NCBI RefSeq assembly: GCF_004307995.1 | Contig: NZ_SIRE01000021.1 | Location: forward strand, 62,001-126,000 | Length of the DNA stretch: 64,000 nucleotides | Direction of reading: 5' to 3' | DNA from: Paenibacillus thalictri | GTDB lineage: Bacteria > Bacillota > Bacilli > Paenibacillales > NBRC-103111 | Shown: positions 50,314 through 58,734 of the stretch, piece after piece | How the letters are laid out: each line of letters opens with the position of its first letter | Position numbering within the stretch: position 1 is the stretch's first letter | Position numbers and translations under genes: made by a program | The notes under the pieces: generated by a model | Seen by the model: the letters and a program-made list of their open reading frames with translations, nothing else | Databases searched by the model: none | Told to the model about the DNA's origin: nothing

Positions 50314-52074
50314 TTGTCCAGACTGTGGAGAAATAAAGGGCTGCTGTATAAATTGGTAGCGACTTATTTAGCGCTTGTTGTTGTTCCATTAACGCTTGTC
50401 AGTTATGTAGGTTATGTCACCTATAAAAAGTCGATGGAAAAAACAATTGATGAATTCGTGCTGGAGACGCTGAGTCAATTTACGATTAATGTCGATACCT
50501 ATTTGAACGGGTTGACCCAGTTGTCCACGCTCCCTTATTACGACAATCCGTTTTTGGAATTATGGAAGGGAAAACCGGCAAATGCCGACGAGCGCTTGAA
50601 ACTGCAGCAGGCGGCTCTAAAGTTGGCGGGTAATTCCGTGCTCAGCGGCCGTTACGACATTACCGGAGTGATCTTCTTGGACGATTCGGGGGATATATTA
50701 CCTTATTTGAAGTTTGGTTATGTCAAACCTTCTTATGCCTACAAGCAAACCGACTGGTACCGGGAATGTGCGGCTTCCGCGGGGGTACCGGTATTTTTGG
50801 GAGGCGGCAAGCCGGATTATATCGAAAATCCGTATCAGCCGATGCTTACCTCCTGCCGAATGATCAACGATTTGGACGCTCACAACAAGCCGATCGGTTT
50901 GTTTATGATTTTGACCAATTTGTCGGTCATTCAAGATATGATCGGAAAGATGAACCCTAAATATCAGGGCAGCGTCTACTTGTTTGATAACAGCAATCGT
51001 CTCATATACGGCCGTTTTAACGACGATGAGGAAAAGAGCGCATTGCTTCGTGTATGGGAGCAGCCGGCCGGCGATAAATTTTCGCAGTTGGTTACTTTCG
51101 GAGGTCAGCGTTATAAAGCGGGAAGTGTTATTTCCTCGGTCAGCGGCATTAAAGCGATGTTCGTTATGCCTTATGAAACCATTTCCCAAAACGAAAAGTG
51201 GGTGTTTCTGCTCGTATTTGTTTTGGCTTCCACGGCCATGATCTTATCCATCGTTATTTTCATTTGGATTGCCCGCCGCCTGACGACCCCTCTCCGCACA
51301 CTTCAGCAGCTGATGAAGAAAGTGGAGATGGGGCAATTTGACGTGCACTACGAAACGAACAGCCAGGATGAAATCGGCCGTCTTGGTTCCAGTTTTAATT
51401 ATATGGTTTCGGAAATGCGGCGGATGTTTTATGACGTATACGAAGCGAATTTAAGGAAAAAGGAGACGGAATTGATTGCGCTGCGCAATCAGATTAACCC
51501 GCATTTCTTATATAATTCGCTTGAATCGATCAATATGATGGCCGAACTTCAGGGCAGCTATCAGATTAGCGAGATGATCGGCACACTCGGCGAGCTTCTT
51601 CGCCTTTCGCTTCATCGGAGAGCGTTTAGCACGGTTGAAGAAGAGGTGCGTTATATTCAATTGTATCTGAGTATCCAGAAGACGGCATATGGAGGAAAGT
51701 TTGAAGAAATCATTCGTATCGATAGCGATATTTATCATTTTAAAACATTAAAGCTGCTGCTGCAGCCGGTTGTCGAAAACGCGCTGTATCACGGTATCGA
51801 GAAAAAAGCGGGCCCTGGGACCATCGTCATTGAAGGAAGAAAGGAAGATCGTGTTCTGCGGTTTTTCGTCACGGATGACGGAGTTGGCATCTCCGCGGAA
51901 AAACTGCTTGTGCTGGATCGCCAGCTTAATGATGAGAGCTACGAAGGGTCCGTCGGTTTAAAAAATGTGTTCGAACGCGTTCGTCTGCATTATGGACCGG
52001 CTTATGGCATCCGCATTTGCTCGTTGTCCGGAAGCGGTACGACGATACAGTTGACCTTGCCTTGTATCGAATAA
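50314..52074 (+). CDS. sensor histidine kinase (YesM-like)
   Basis: 586 residues from TTG 50314, fixed by AAAGGAGG about seven bases upstream. Two membrane segments (about 11-33 and 300-322) flank a roughly 265-residue extracellular dCache-like sensor, then a HAMP domain (RRLTTPLRTLQQLMKKVEMG), the His_kinase phospho-site NQINPHFLYNSLESIN and an HATPase domain (LQPVVENALYHGIEKK, DDGVGI). Such kinases in Paenibacillus sense carbohydrates, often together with the binding protein encoded next door. Confidence 0.93.
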   Translation: MSRLWRNKGLLYKLVATYLALVVVPLTLVSYVGYVTYKKSMEKTIDEFVLETLSQFTINVDTYLNGLTQLSTLPYYDNPFLELWKGKPANADERLKLQQAALKLAGNSVLSGRYDITGVIFLDDSGDILPYLKFGYVKPSYAYKQTDWYRECAASAGVPVFLGGGKPDYIENPYQPMLTSCRMINDLDAHNKPIGLFMILTNLSVIQDMIGKMNPKYQGSVYLFDNSNRLIYGRFNDDEEKSALLRVWEQPAGDKFSQLVTFGGQRYKAGSVISSVSGIKAMFVMPYETISQNEKWVFLLVFVLASTAMILSIVIFIWIARRLTTPLRTLQQLMKKVEMGQFDVHYETNSQDEIGRLGSSFNYMVSEMRRMFYDVYEANLRKKETELIALRNQINPHFLYNSLESINMMAELQGSYQISEMIGTLGELLRLSLHRRAFSTVEEEVRYIQLYLSIQKTAYGGKFEEIIRIDSDIYHFKTLKLLLQPVVENALYHGIEKKAGPGTIVIEGRKEDRVLRFFVTDDGVGISAEKLLVLDRQLNDESYEGSVGLKNVFERVRLHYGPAYGIRICSLSGSGTTIQLTLPCIE

Positions 52075-52195
52075 GTGCTCATTTCCCGTTCGCCTGCTCA
52101 TCTTGAAATATGTCCCAAATACCCGGAGCACACGCATTTTGAAAACGGTTGCCCGGCTTTATGATAAGGAAGGAAAATGAATTAAAGGGGGTAAC

Positions 52196-53545
52196 ATGAT
52201 GAGGAAATGGGTTAAAACCGCTGTACCTGTTGTTGTTGCAAGCGCGCTGATCGGCTGCCAGGCAAGCAATACGCCGCCTGCCGATCCTGCCAAAACGGCT
52301 GACGCCAAAAGCGAACCGGCCAAAAGCGCGGCAACCGACAAGAAAATTACGATCCGATTCGCCACCAACTATACGGGCACATCGGGATTGGGAGGTCCGA
52401 CAACGAAATTATTGGATAAATTCAAAGCGGAAAACCCGCAGGTCGACCTGGTCATTGAAACGGCGCCGGGCTTTGATCTGGCCAACAAAATCAAGATTGA
52501 CGCGGCGAGCAACAACACGCCGGATGTGTTCAACTACTGGAGGCCGGATCCTAATCTTGGCATGGATAAGATCATCGCTTCAGGCGCTATTGCCGATTTG
52601 ACGGAATTAAAAACCGACCCCGACATAAAGGACTTATTTGATGAGGATGCGTGGAAAACGGCAACTGTCGACGGCAAAGTTCGTGCCATGCCAATGATTT
52701 TATTTTACAACATGCCTATCGTCAACAAAGATATTTTTGCAAAATGCGGTTTAAAGCTGCCGGAGACTTGGGACGATTGGCTTGCGGCCGTCAAGGTGCT
52801 TAAGGAAAAAGGGTATATCCCTTGGGCTGTCAGCACGATCCCGGCGAAATCGGGGACCATTGAACGCCCGCTGAACTATGTGCTCGACAGGATGCTCGGA
52901 GCGCAAAGAGTTTCCGATTTGTTTGAAGGATTGGAGCCGTTTAATAAACCCGACGTCATCAAAGCGCTGGATTATGCCAAGGAATTAATGGCCGGTTATG
53001 CCCCGGATGACGCTTCTGCGCTGGAGGATCAAGCTGTGTTTGCCAAATATGTAAACACGGGGAAAACGGCGATCATTATCAGCAACTCCGGAGCAATGGC
53101 AACGGTCAAGCCGGAACTGCTGGATCAGTGGGTTCCTGTGGAATTTCCTTTGATTCCGGGCGGTGTGGAAACCGAAAAGCGGATGATCAAAGATTTAACC
53201 CAGCTGTACTTCGCAGGCGCAAAAGGTTACGCAGACCCGGTCAAAAAGCCGTATATCGTCAAACTGCTGAAGCTGATGACCGGCAAAGAAGCCGGGAAAA
53301 TGTATTATGAGGATGGCGGATCGCCGATTCCGATGAAAGGCGTGCAGATCGATACGTCCAAAATTCCGAAAGTAATCGTTCAGGCATCGGATATTGCCGA
53401 TAAAAGACCGGGCAACTATTGGATGGGGAAAAAGATGGATAACGCGCAGCGCGATAAAGTATGGCCGTTGCTCGCCGATTTTTGGGTAGGGAAGTATACC
53501 GGCAAACAATTCGCCGAAAAACTGGATGAAGCCTATAAGAAATAA
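52196..53545 (+). CDS. ABC transporter sugar-binding lipoprotein (CUT1, family 1)
   Basis: 449 residues; AAAGGGGGTAAC precedes ATG 52196 (ATG 52199 equivalent). The lipoprotein signal has lipidated Cys21 in ALIGCQAS. The mature part shows RFATNYTG, KLLDKFKAENPQVDLVIE and an aromatic-rich C-lobe typical of carbohydrate receptors. Possible promoter TTGAAA (52139) and TATGAT (52160) has a short 15-nt spacer. Genes for an enolase-superfamily enzyme and two permeases follow, without an ATPase. Confidence 0.9.
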   Translation: MMRKWVKTAVPVVVASALIGCQASNTPPADPAKTADAKSEPAKSAATDKKITIRFATNYTGTSGLGGPTTKLLDKFKAENPQVDLVIETAPGFDLANKIKIDAASNNTPDVFNYWRPDPNLGMDKIIASGAIADLTELKTDPDIKDLFDEDAWKTATVDGKVRAMPMILFYNMPIVNKDIFAKCGLKLPETWDDWLAAVKVLKEKGYIPWAVSTIPAKSGTIERPLNYVLDRMLGAQRVSDLFEGLEPFNKPDVIKALDYAKELMAGYAPDDASALEDQAVFAKYVNTGKTAIIISNSGAMATVKPELLDQWVPVEFPLIPGGVETEKRMIKDLTQLYFAGAKGYADPVKKPYIVKLLKLMTGKEAGKMYYEDGGSPIPMKGVQIDTSKIPKVIVQASDIADKRPGNYWMGKKMDNAQRDKVWPLLADFWVGKYTGKQFAEKLDEAYKK

Positions 53546-53567
53546 ATGGTGAAAGAGGAGATAAAAC

Positions 53568-54713
53568 ATGAGCAATTCCCAGTTTCCATCCGATTGGCGG
53601 ATTGAAAAAATCGAATATGCGGCGCTTGAGGGCATTAGACCGCGATTTGCAGGAGGCAATTCCAGATTGCGCACTCATGGGCTTACGGTTTCATACCCTC
53701 TTGTCCGTGTTACGATTGGCGGAATTAGCGGTTTTGGATGGTCACGCATTGACCGCAAGGAAGCGGGAGATCTGGTAGGAGTACATGCATCGCGGTTGTT
53801 TGCTGAAGACGGGAGGGTGACCCCGCCGTTTCGCAGCATTGAATTTGCCCTGCTCGATTGGCTCGGCGCTGTCAGGCAGCAACCGGTGTATGCTCTTGTC
53901 GGAAAAAGAGATATAGCCGCTCCGCTGCGTGTCCCTTGTTACGACACTTCCCTGTTGTTTGATGACCTTCACCTGCAGCATGACGCGGAAGCGGTAGCGC
54001 TGCTGCAAGCGGAAGCGGAAGAAGGCGCGGCACGCGGCCATCGGAATTTTAAAATAAAAATCGGCAGAGGAGCCCGGTTTATGTCATTGGCTGAAGGCAT
54101 GCACCGCGATATTGCCATTGTCAACGGGGTAAGAGAAAACGTGGGCCCGGCTGCCAAATTGATGGTTGACGCCAATAACGGTTACAATCTGAATATGGCC
54201 AAGCAATTTTTGCAGGCAACGGAAGAAGCCGGCGTATATTGGCTGGAGGAAGCTTTTCACGAGGACCCCGAGCTGTACGCGGATCTGAAGGATTGGCTGG
54301 GCGGACGCGGATCACATACGTTGATTGCGGACGGTGAAGGATTGGCTGCGCCGCCTGTCATCGAGTGGGCGACCAAAGGACTGATTGACGTCATCCAATA
54401 CGACGTTCGCTTTTATGGCTTTACGAATTGGCTGGAGTTGGCGGAGAAGCTGGATGCGGCCGGGGTGAGGTCTGCACCCCATAATTACGGCAGCTCGTAC
54501 GGAAATTATGTAACCGGTCATTTAGCTGCGGCTATCGATCATTTTCAATTCGTGGAATGGGATGAGATGAGCGTGGAGGGCATAGACGCTTCGGCGTATA
54601 GGGTTAAAGACGGCATGGTATCGATTCCGGATGTTCCAGGTTTCGGGATTCAATTGGATGACGTTTTGTACCGACGCAAAATTTCTGAAAACGGTTGGAT
54701 AGCGGAAACGTAA
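53568..54713 (+). CDS. mandelate racemase/enolase superfamily sugar-acid dehydratase or epimerase
   Basis: 381 residues. Complete enolase-superfamily centre: KIK at residues 162-164, metal ligands Asp201 (MVDANNGY), Glu227 (YWLEEAF) and Glu257 or Asp255 (IADGEG), and His305 (SAPHNYG) as a likely second acid/base. KxK plus His is the mandelate racemase/galactarate and fuconate dehydratase arrangement, unlike the Lys-Lys pair of the enzyme at 28275. It lies between the binding protein and the permeases of one transporter, so it probably processes the transported sugar acid. No aldolase or dehydrogenase follows here. Confidence 0.85.
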   Translation: MSNSQFPSDWRIEKIEYAALEGIRPRFAGGNSRLRTHGLTVSYPLVRVTIGGISGFGWSRIDRKEAGDLVGVHASRLFAEDGRVTPPFRSIEFALLDWLGAVRQQPVYALVGKRDIAAPLRVPCYDTSLLFDDLHLQHDAEAVALLQAEAEEGAARGHRNFKIKIGRGARFMSLAEGMHRDIAIVNGVRENVGPAAKLMVDANNGYNLNMAKQFLQATEEAGVYWLEEAFHEDPELYADLKDWLGGRGSHTLIADGEGLAAPPVIEWATKGLIDVIQYDVRFYGFTNWLELAEKLDAAGVRSAPHNYGSSYGNYVTGHLAAAIDHFQFVEWDEMSVEGIDASAYRVKDGMVSIPDVPGFGIQLDDVLYRRKISENGWIAET

Positions 54714-54747
54714 ATGAACGGTGCTTTATAGCTGCATGAATGTCAAG

Positions 54748-54776
54748 AAATGGATCGGCTTGGCGCCGGTCCATTT
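54748..54776 (+). promoter_or_regulatory. intercistronic hairpin between the enolase-superfamily gene and the permeases
   Basis: AAATGGATCGGC pairs over 12 positions (one G-U) with GCCGGTCCATTT around a 5-nt loop. Only a weak T stretch follows, so it is more likely an RNA-processing or stability element than a terminator. Confidence 0.55.
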
Positions 54777-54805
54777 CAATTTCCGGAGCGGGAGGAACCA
54801 TTGCG

Positions 54806-55681
54806 ATGGGTGAATTAAAGCTGAGAAAATCAGTTTTGCTATTTCTAGTACCCGGTTTGCTGATTTATTGCCTGTTTTTTATCGTGCCGTTTCTGCAAAC
54901 TGCATATTACAGCTTTTTTAATTGGGACGGCATCAATAAGCCGGTGTATTCCGGCCTGAACAATTATATGTCGATGTTTAAGGACCCGTTGTTTGTAGGC
55001 GGGATTTGGAAAATCGCGGTTTGGGCGCTGCTGGCTGTGCTGATCAAGGTTGGTGCGGCGCTTGTATTGGCCAATGCGCTGAGAGACAAAATCAAAGGTT
55101 CGGCTTTTTTCAGATCCAGTTATTTTATGCCCGTTGTTATTTCGTCTTCAGCCATGTGTCTCATTTTTATGCTGATGTATGATAAAGATGTCGGCATCAT
55201 TAATCAAGCTTTGAGAGCGGTCGGTCTGCAGGAGCTCGCGTGCGGATGGCTTTCCGAAGATAAAACCGCCTTTTACGCTACGATTGCGGTGCCGATTTGG
55301 CACACGATCGGATTGTTTTTTATTATTTTGCTTGCGGGATTGCAGGATATCAGCGGAGAAATTTACGATTCGGCAGTTATTGACGGAGCCGGCGCTTGGG
55401 TCACGTTCACGCGAATTACGATTCCTTTATTATGGGGAGTGCTGCAAATATGCATCATCCTGGCCATAACGGGCGCATTTAAAAATTTCGATTACATCTT
55501 TATATTGACCGGGGGAGGTCCCGGTACGACAACGGAAGTTCCGGCGACCATCATGTATAAAACGGCATTTGTCACGTTGAAGTACGGCTACGGCATGGCG
55601 ATGGCCATGTTCATTTTCCTGCTCAGCCTTGTCGTTTCGCTGCTCTTTAAACAATTAACGAAAACGAGAGTCGAATTTTAA
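54806..55681 (+). CDS. CUT1 sugar ABC transporter permease 1
   Basis: 291 residues from ATG 54806 (GGGAGGAA eleven to twelve bases upstream). Six membrane segments beginning SVLLFLVPGLLIYCLFFIVPF; EAA loop IYDSAVIDGAGAWVTFTRITIPLL. It belongs to the transporter whose receptor is at 52196. Confidence 0.9.
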   Translation: MGELKLRKSVLLFLVPGLLIYCLFFIVPFLQTAYYSFFNWDGINKPVYSGLNNYMSMFKDPLFVGGIWKIAVWALLAVLIKVGAALVLANALRDKIKGSAFFRSSYFMPVVISSSAMCLIFMLMYDKDVGIINQALRAVGLQELACGWLSEDKTAFYATIAVPIWHTIGLFFIILLAGLQDISGEIYDSAVIDGAGAWVTFTRITIPLLWGVLQICIILAITGAFKNFDYIFILTGGGPGTTTEVPATIMYKTAFVTLKYGYGMAMAMFIFLLSLVVSLLFKQLTKTRVEF

Positions 55682-55698
55682 CACTGCCGGGGGGACCT

Positions 55699-56547
55699 AT
55701 GGAAAACAGGATGATGTTATCGGCTAAAATTCATTGGATAACGTGCATCAAATATGCGCTGCTTACTTTTCATGCGATTTTAACCATTGTGCCGCTGTTA
55801 TGGATTTTCTCCAATTCGTTTCGGAGCAATGAAGAAATATTCGCCAGCGGAAAGCTGCTGCCGGAAAAGTTCGATTGGAGCAACTATGTCCATGTATTTA
55901 AAGATACGAATATCCCGCTTGCCTTCTACAATTCTTTGACGATCACGCTGATCAGTCTGGCCGGACTGCTTGTATGCGTCATACCGTGCGCTTACGCGCT
56001 TTCCCGGTTTAAGTTCAAAGGGGCGCATACGCTTTATATGTTTTTTGCGATGGCCGTGTTTATCCCGAATGTAACGATTTTGGCCAGTACGTTCAAGCTG
56101 TATCAGCAGCTGGGACTTTTGGGTGACCGCTATTCCATCGCTTTCACCTATATCAGCCACCAACTGCCGTTTTGCGTTTTTTTGTTGGTCAGCTTTATGC
56201 GGGTGATTCCTGTCGCTTTGGAAGAAGCGGCGATTATTGACGGCTGCGGTGTATGGCAGATGTTTTATCGGATTGTGTTGCCCATGAGCCAAAACGGGAT
56301 CGTGACAATTTCTATTTTATCTTTTGTAGCTATTTGGAATGATTATATATTTGCGCTTATTATGCTGCCCAACCAAAAGTTCCGCACACTTACAGTTGCT
56401 GTAGCTTATGCGAAATCGGAGTTTGTGGTGGATTACGGGATGATGTCGGCGGCGATCATCATTGCCGTCATTCCTATGATCTTATTTTATATGATCATGA
56501 AGGAACGATTGATCAGCGGCATGGTCGCCGGTTCGGTAAAAGGTTAA
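55699..56547 (+). CDS. CUT1 sugar ABC transporter permease 2
   Basis: 282 residues with GGGGGGACC before ATG 55699. Six membrane segments; EAA loop LEEAAIIDGCGVWQMFYRIVLP and the family ending LISGMVAGSVKG. Last gene of the block; no ATPase follows, and the 933-nt gap 56548-57480 is repeat-rich non-coding DNA. Confidence 0.92.
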   Translation: MENRMMLSAKIHWITCIKYALLTFHAILTIVPLLWIFSNSFRSNEEIFASGKLLPEKFDWSNYVHVFKDTNIPLAFYNSLTITLISLAGLLVCVIPCAYALSRFKFKGAHTLYMFFAMAVFIPNVTILASTFKLYQQLGLLGDRYSIAFTYISHQLPFCVFLLVSFMRVIPVALEEAAIIDGCGVWQMFYRIVLPMSQNGIVTISILSFVAIWNDYIFALIMLPNQKFRTLTVAVAYAKSEFVVDYGMMSAAIIIAVIPMILFYMIMKERLISGMVAGSVKG

Positions 56548-56565
56548 GCGATAACATGGAAGCGA

Positions 56566-56731
56566 AGTCAAACGCTGTGCGCCCAAACCGAGCGTTAGCG
56601 ATGGTGAGACGCACGAAAGCGCGGGCCCGAGGCAAGCAGCTGTGCCCCGCGTCAATGCGCCGCAGTCAAGCGCTGTGCGCCCAACCGAGCGTTAGCGACG
56701 GTGAGGTGCACGAAAGCGCGGGCCCGAGGCA
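56566..56731. repeat. tandemly spaced direct repeat of about 68 bp
   Basis: Copy 1 at 56566-56634 and copy 2 at 56664-56731 differ at only a few positions (shared core GAGCGTTAGCGA then GAAAGCGCGGGCCCGAGGCA). The spacer is 29 bp. Sequence is GC-rich and unlike the neighbouring genes; a short open frame over it has no coding character. A third, degraded GGCGCAGCGCCCAA piece follows near 56760. Confidence 0.8.
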
Positions 56732-56936
56732 CACTCCTCCTGCTAAGGTGGCGGGTCCAGGGCGCAGCGCCCAATGTTGTCAGGCTAGCGATAGATGACC
56801 GGTATTCAGATCGCGTATCGGTTGCATTAGCGCAATCATATGGCGATTATGGAGTAACCCGGAATCACAGCATGCTCGAATGCGGCAAATGAAGCGATCT
56901 CGATTCAACTTGATGAAAGTTAATCTTTGGCTGGCG

Positions 56937-57182
56937 GTAACGGACATCCTCGTTGCTATGGTTGGCCTTATGCATGCAAACGTCACGCTCCAACGCTGAC
57001 GGACAGGAGCGCTCTTATTTGGCAAAAAAATCGAGGTTATCATTTTTAACGGACACCCGCGACTTTATTTGCCCAAAAAAGTCGGGGAAACCGCGATGGC
57101 AGGCCAAATAAGAGCGCTGGTGTCCGTCCCATTGAGCAAACCACAGATTTGGTTTATATAGCTGCGCTGATGTCCGTTAACG
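56937..57182. repeat. cluster of five short interspersed repeat units in both orientations
   Basis: Units share ACGGACA followed at 20-25 bp by TTATTTG and an A run. Forward units start at about 56937, 56997 and 57047; reverse units end at about 57129 and 57182. GAGCGCTCTTATTTGGC (57007-57023) and the matching GCCAAATAAGAGCGC (57103-57117) form a long inverted repeat. The pattern is that of a dispersed non-coding repeat family, not a gene. The remaining DNA to 57438 shows nothing recognisable. Confidence 0.65.
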
Positions 57183-57438
57183 TTGGGGGATGCACAATGC
57201 TTGGATCTGTTCAATGAATCGACAGTCTCACTCAGTCCGTGATCCATCCGGATAGTGCCTATGTCCAGAACGGGGCGCCGCGCATAATCATTCTTGTGAC
57301 GATACTCTGATCCATCGGCTTCTTATCCTGACAACATTGGCGCAGCGCATGGAGTCCACGTGGGGAATGAGGGGGAAATCGATTTTACCGGGGAAAGCGG
57401 CTTTCTCGCAATAATTACCCATTGGTCAATTTAAATGT

Positions 57439-57475
57439 GCAGGCTGCCATATCCAAGATGGAAGTGGCGGCCTGC
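57439..57475. terminator. strong hairpin downstream of the IclR gene (57481-58278)
   Basis: GCAGGCTGCC and GGCGGCCTGC pair over ten positions with one mismatch-type G-T. The + strand side is followed by TCCTTTT; on the - strand, where the IclR gene ends at 57481, the downstream flank is only AT-rich. It could work in either direction. Confidence 0.6.
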
Positions 57476-57480
57476 TCCTT

Positions 57481-58278
57481 TTAACCTGCGCTGATGTAAC
57501 CCAATCTGCCGGAAATGTCGGCTGCGGCCTTGCGCAGCATTTCCTTAAATTGCTGCAGCTGATCTTCGCTTAGCTGAATCGAAGGACAAATGATGCCAGT
57601 TGCGGCAACGACATTTTTTTTCGCGTCATAGATAGGGGCTCCGATCGCAGTTACCCCCAACGTTGTTTCGTTGACTTCCACGCAAATCCCGGTTCTCCGA
57701 ATTTCCGCCAGTTGCTCGAGCATCTGCTGCTTGTCCGTCACCGTATGCGGCGTCTCCTTCGGAATCGGTCCGCTTAACAGCTTGGCGATCCGCTCTTCGG
57801 GCAAATAAGCGAGAGCAACCCGGCCCAGCACTCCGTAAAATAAAGACCGGCGTTGTCCGACGGAAGAGGAATATTTCAGCCCTTCTTCTTTTTCCTTTTT
57901 AAACACGTATACGAGCTGCTCATCTTCGATCAGCACCATCAGCACCGTTTGCTGCGTCTTGACGTGCAGCCCCGTAAGAATGTCCTCCGCTTCCTTGACG
58001 ATGTCCAGCGAAGAGGTGAGCTGGTAGCCGTAATCGAGCATTTTCAGCCCAAGCCGGTATTGGTAGGCGGCTGTGTCGTACCGGATCAGCCCTCTCCGCT
58101 CCATCGTATACAACAAGCGGTAAGCCGTCGCCCGGGTCAGTTCGGTAATCTTCATCACCTCATCGATCGTCAGCGCCGGTTTTTCCGCGGAAAAAGCGTT
58201 TAAAATGTCGATGGCCCGGTCCACCGACTGAATATAGTTGATGTTTAGATCGCGCAATATTCCTCGTCCTTTGTCCAT
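57481..58278 (-). CDS. IclR family regulator
   Basis: 265 residues, divergent in direction from the upstream blocks. Winged helix (LTIDEVMKITELTRATAYRLLYTMERRG), then the effector domain (SVGQRRSLFYGVLGRVALAYL, EVNETTLGVTAIGAPIYD). ATG at 58278 has no good ribosome site; TTG a few codons later, after AAAGGACGAGGA, is an alternative. It has no obvious target operon beside it: repeats lie downstream and a MITE-like element upstream. Its natural target may have been separated from it by rearrangement, or lie further right. Confidence 0.88.
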   Translation of the reverse strand: MDKGRGILRDLNINYIQSVDRAIDILNAFSAEKPALTIDEVMKITELTRATAYRLLYTMERRGLIRYDTAAYQYRLGLKMLDYGYQLTSSLDIVKEAEDILTGLHVKTQQTVLMVLIEDEQLVYVFKKEKEEGLKYSSSVGQRRSLFYGVLGRVALAYLPEERIAKLLSGPIPKETPHTVTDKQQMLEQLAEIRRTGICVEVNETTLGVTAIGAPIYDAKKNVVAATGIICPSIQLSEDQLQQFKEMLRKAAADISGRLGYISAG

Positions 58279-58422
58279 TAAAATAATATCCGCAGGCTAG
58301 CAACTTTAATGTACCTGAAAACGGTGCAAATCACAAATAAAAAACGAATATTGACCGGCGAAAAAGGAGGTGCCCGATCAGCTCGATTATCCGCATATCG
58401 AAAAGTTACAAGGCCGAACGAC

Positions 58423-58594
58423 GAGGCCACTGAAAAAGTGAACGCTGCATGAGCAAATCTTGCTTACGATCACCAATTGTTCCCGAATTTCTTGAATGTA
58501 CCTGCTTGCGGCAGGTGAAATTAGGGAACAAAAGCGAACGTTGGCGCTTCTCCAACATGATTTCGCTCACTTAAGCTGCTTTTTCAGTGGCCTC
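58423..58594. mobile_element. 172-bp MITE-like element with 16-bp perfect terminal inverted repeats and 9-bp target duplication
   Basis: GAGGCCACTGAAAAAG (58423-58438) is perfectly inverted at 58579-58594. The flanks are identical 9-bp direct repeats CCGAACGAC (58414-58422 and 58595-58603), the footprint of transposition. There is no room for a transposase, so the element must be mobilised in trans or be a deletion product of an insertion sequence with the same ends. It lies in the 456-nt gap between the IclR and symporter genes. Confidence 0.9.
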
Positions 58595-58649
58595 CCGAAC
58601 GACTAAGAGGTGTTGGGGGGGGGCTTACTGGATCCAGCTCATAAAAAAT

Positions 58650-58679
58650 AGCCGACCGGCGATGAAATACCGGACGGCT
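58650..58679. terminator. bidirectional-type terminator after the symporter gene
   Basis: AGCCGACCGG and CCGGACGGCT pair with one A-A mismatch around a 10-nt loop. A run of A residues on the left gives a U tract for - strand transcripts, and TTTT on the right serves the other direction. It lies 56 nt past the stop of the - strand symporter. Confidence 0.75.
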
Positions 58680-58734
58680 TTTCGTGCAATAGAAAAAACA
58701 GATGACGCGTGCCGTTGTTACTTTCAACGTACGG

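Noticed and set aside
56556..56798. 80-codon open frame after the second CUT1 permease
   Set aside because: It spans the direct repeats; the repeated peptide pattern comes from the DNA repeat, not from a protein.
56548..57480. CRISPR array in the repeat-rich gap
   Set aside because: Repeat units are of unequal length, occur in both orientations and are not separated by spacers of constant size; no cas genes.
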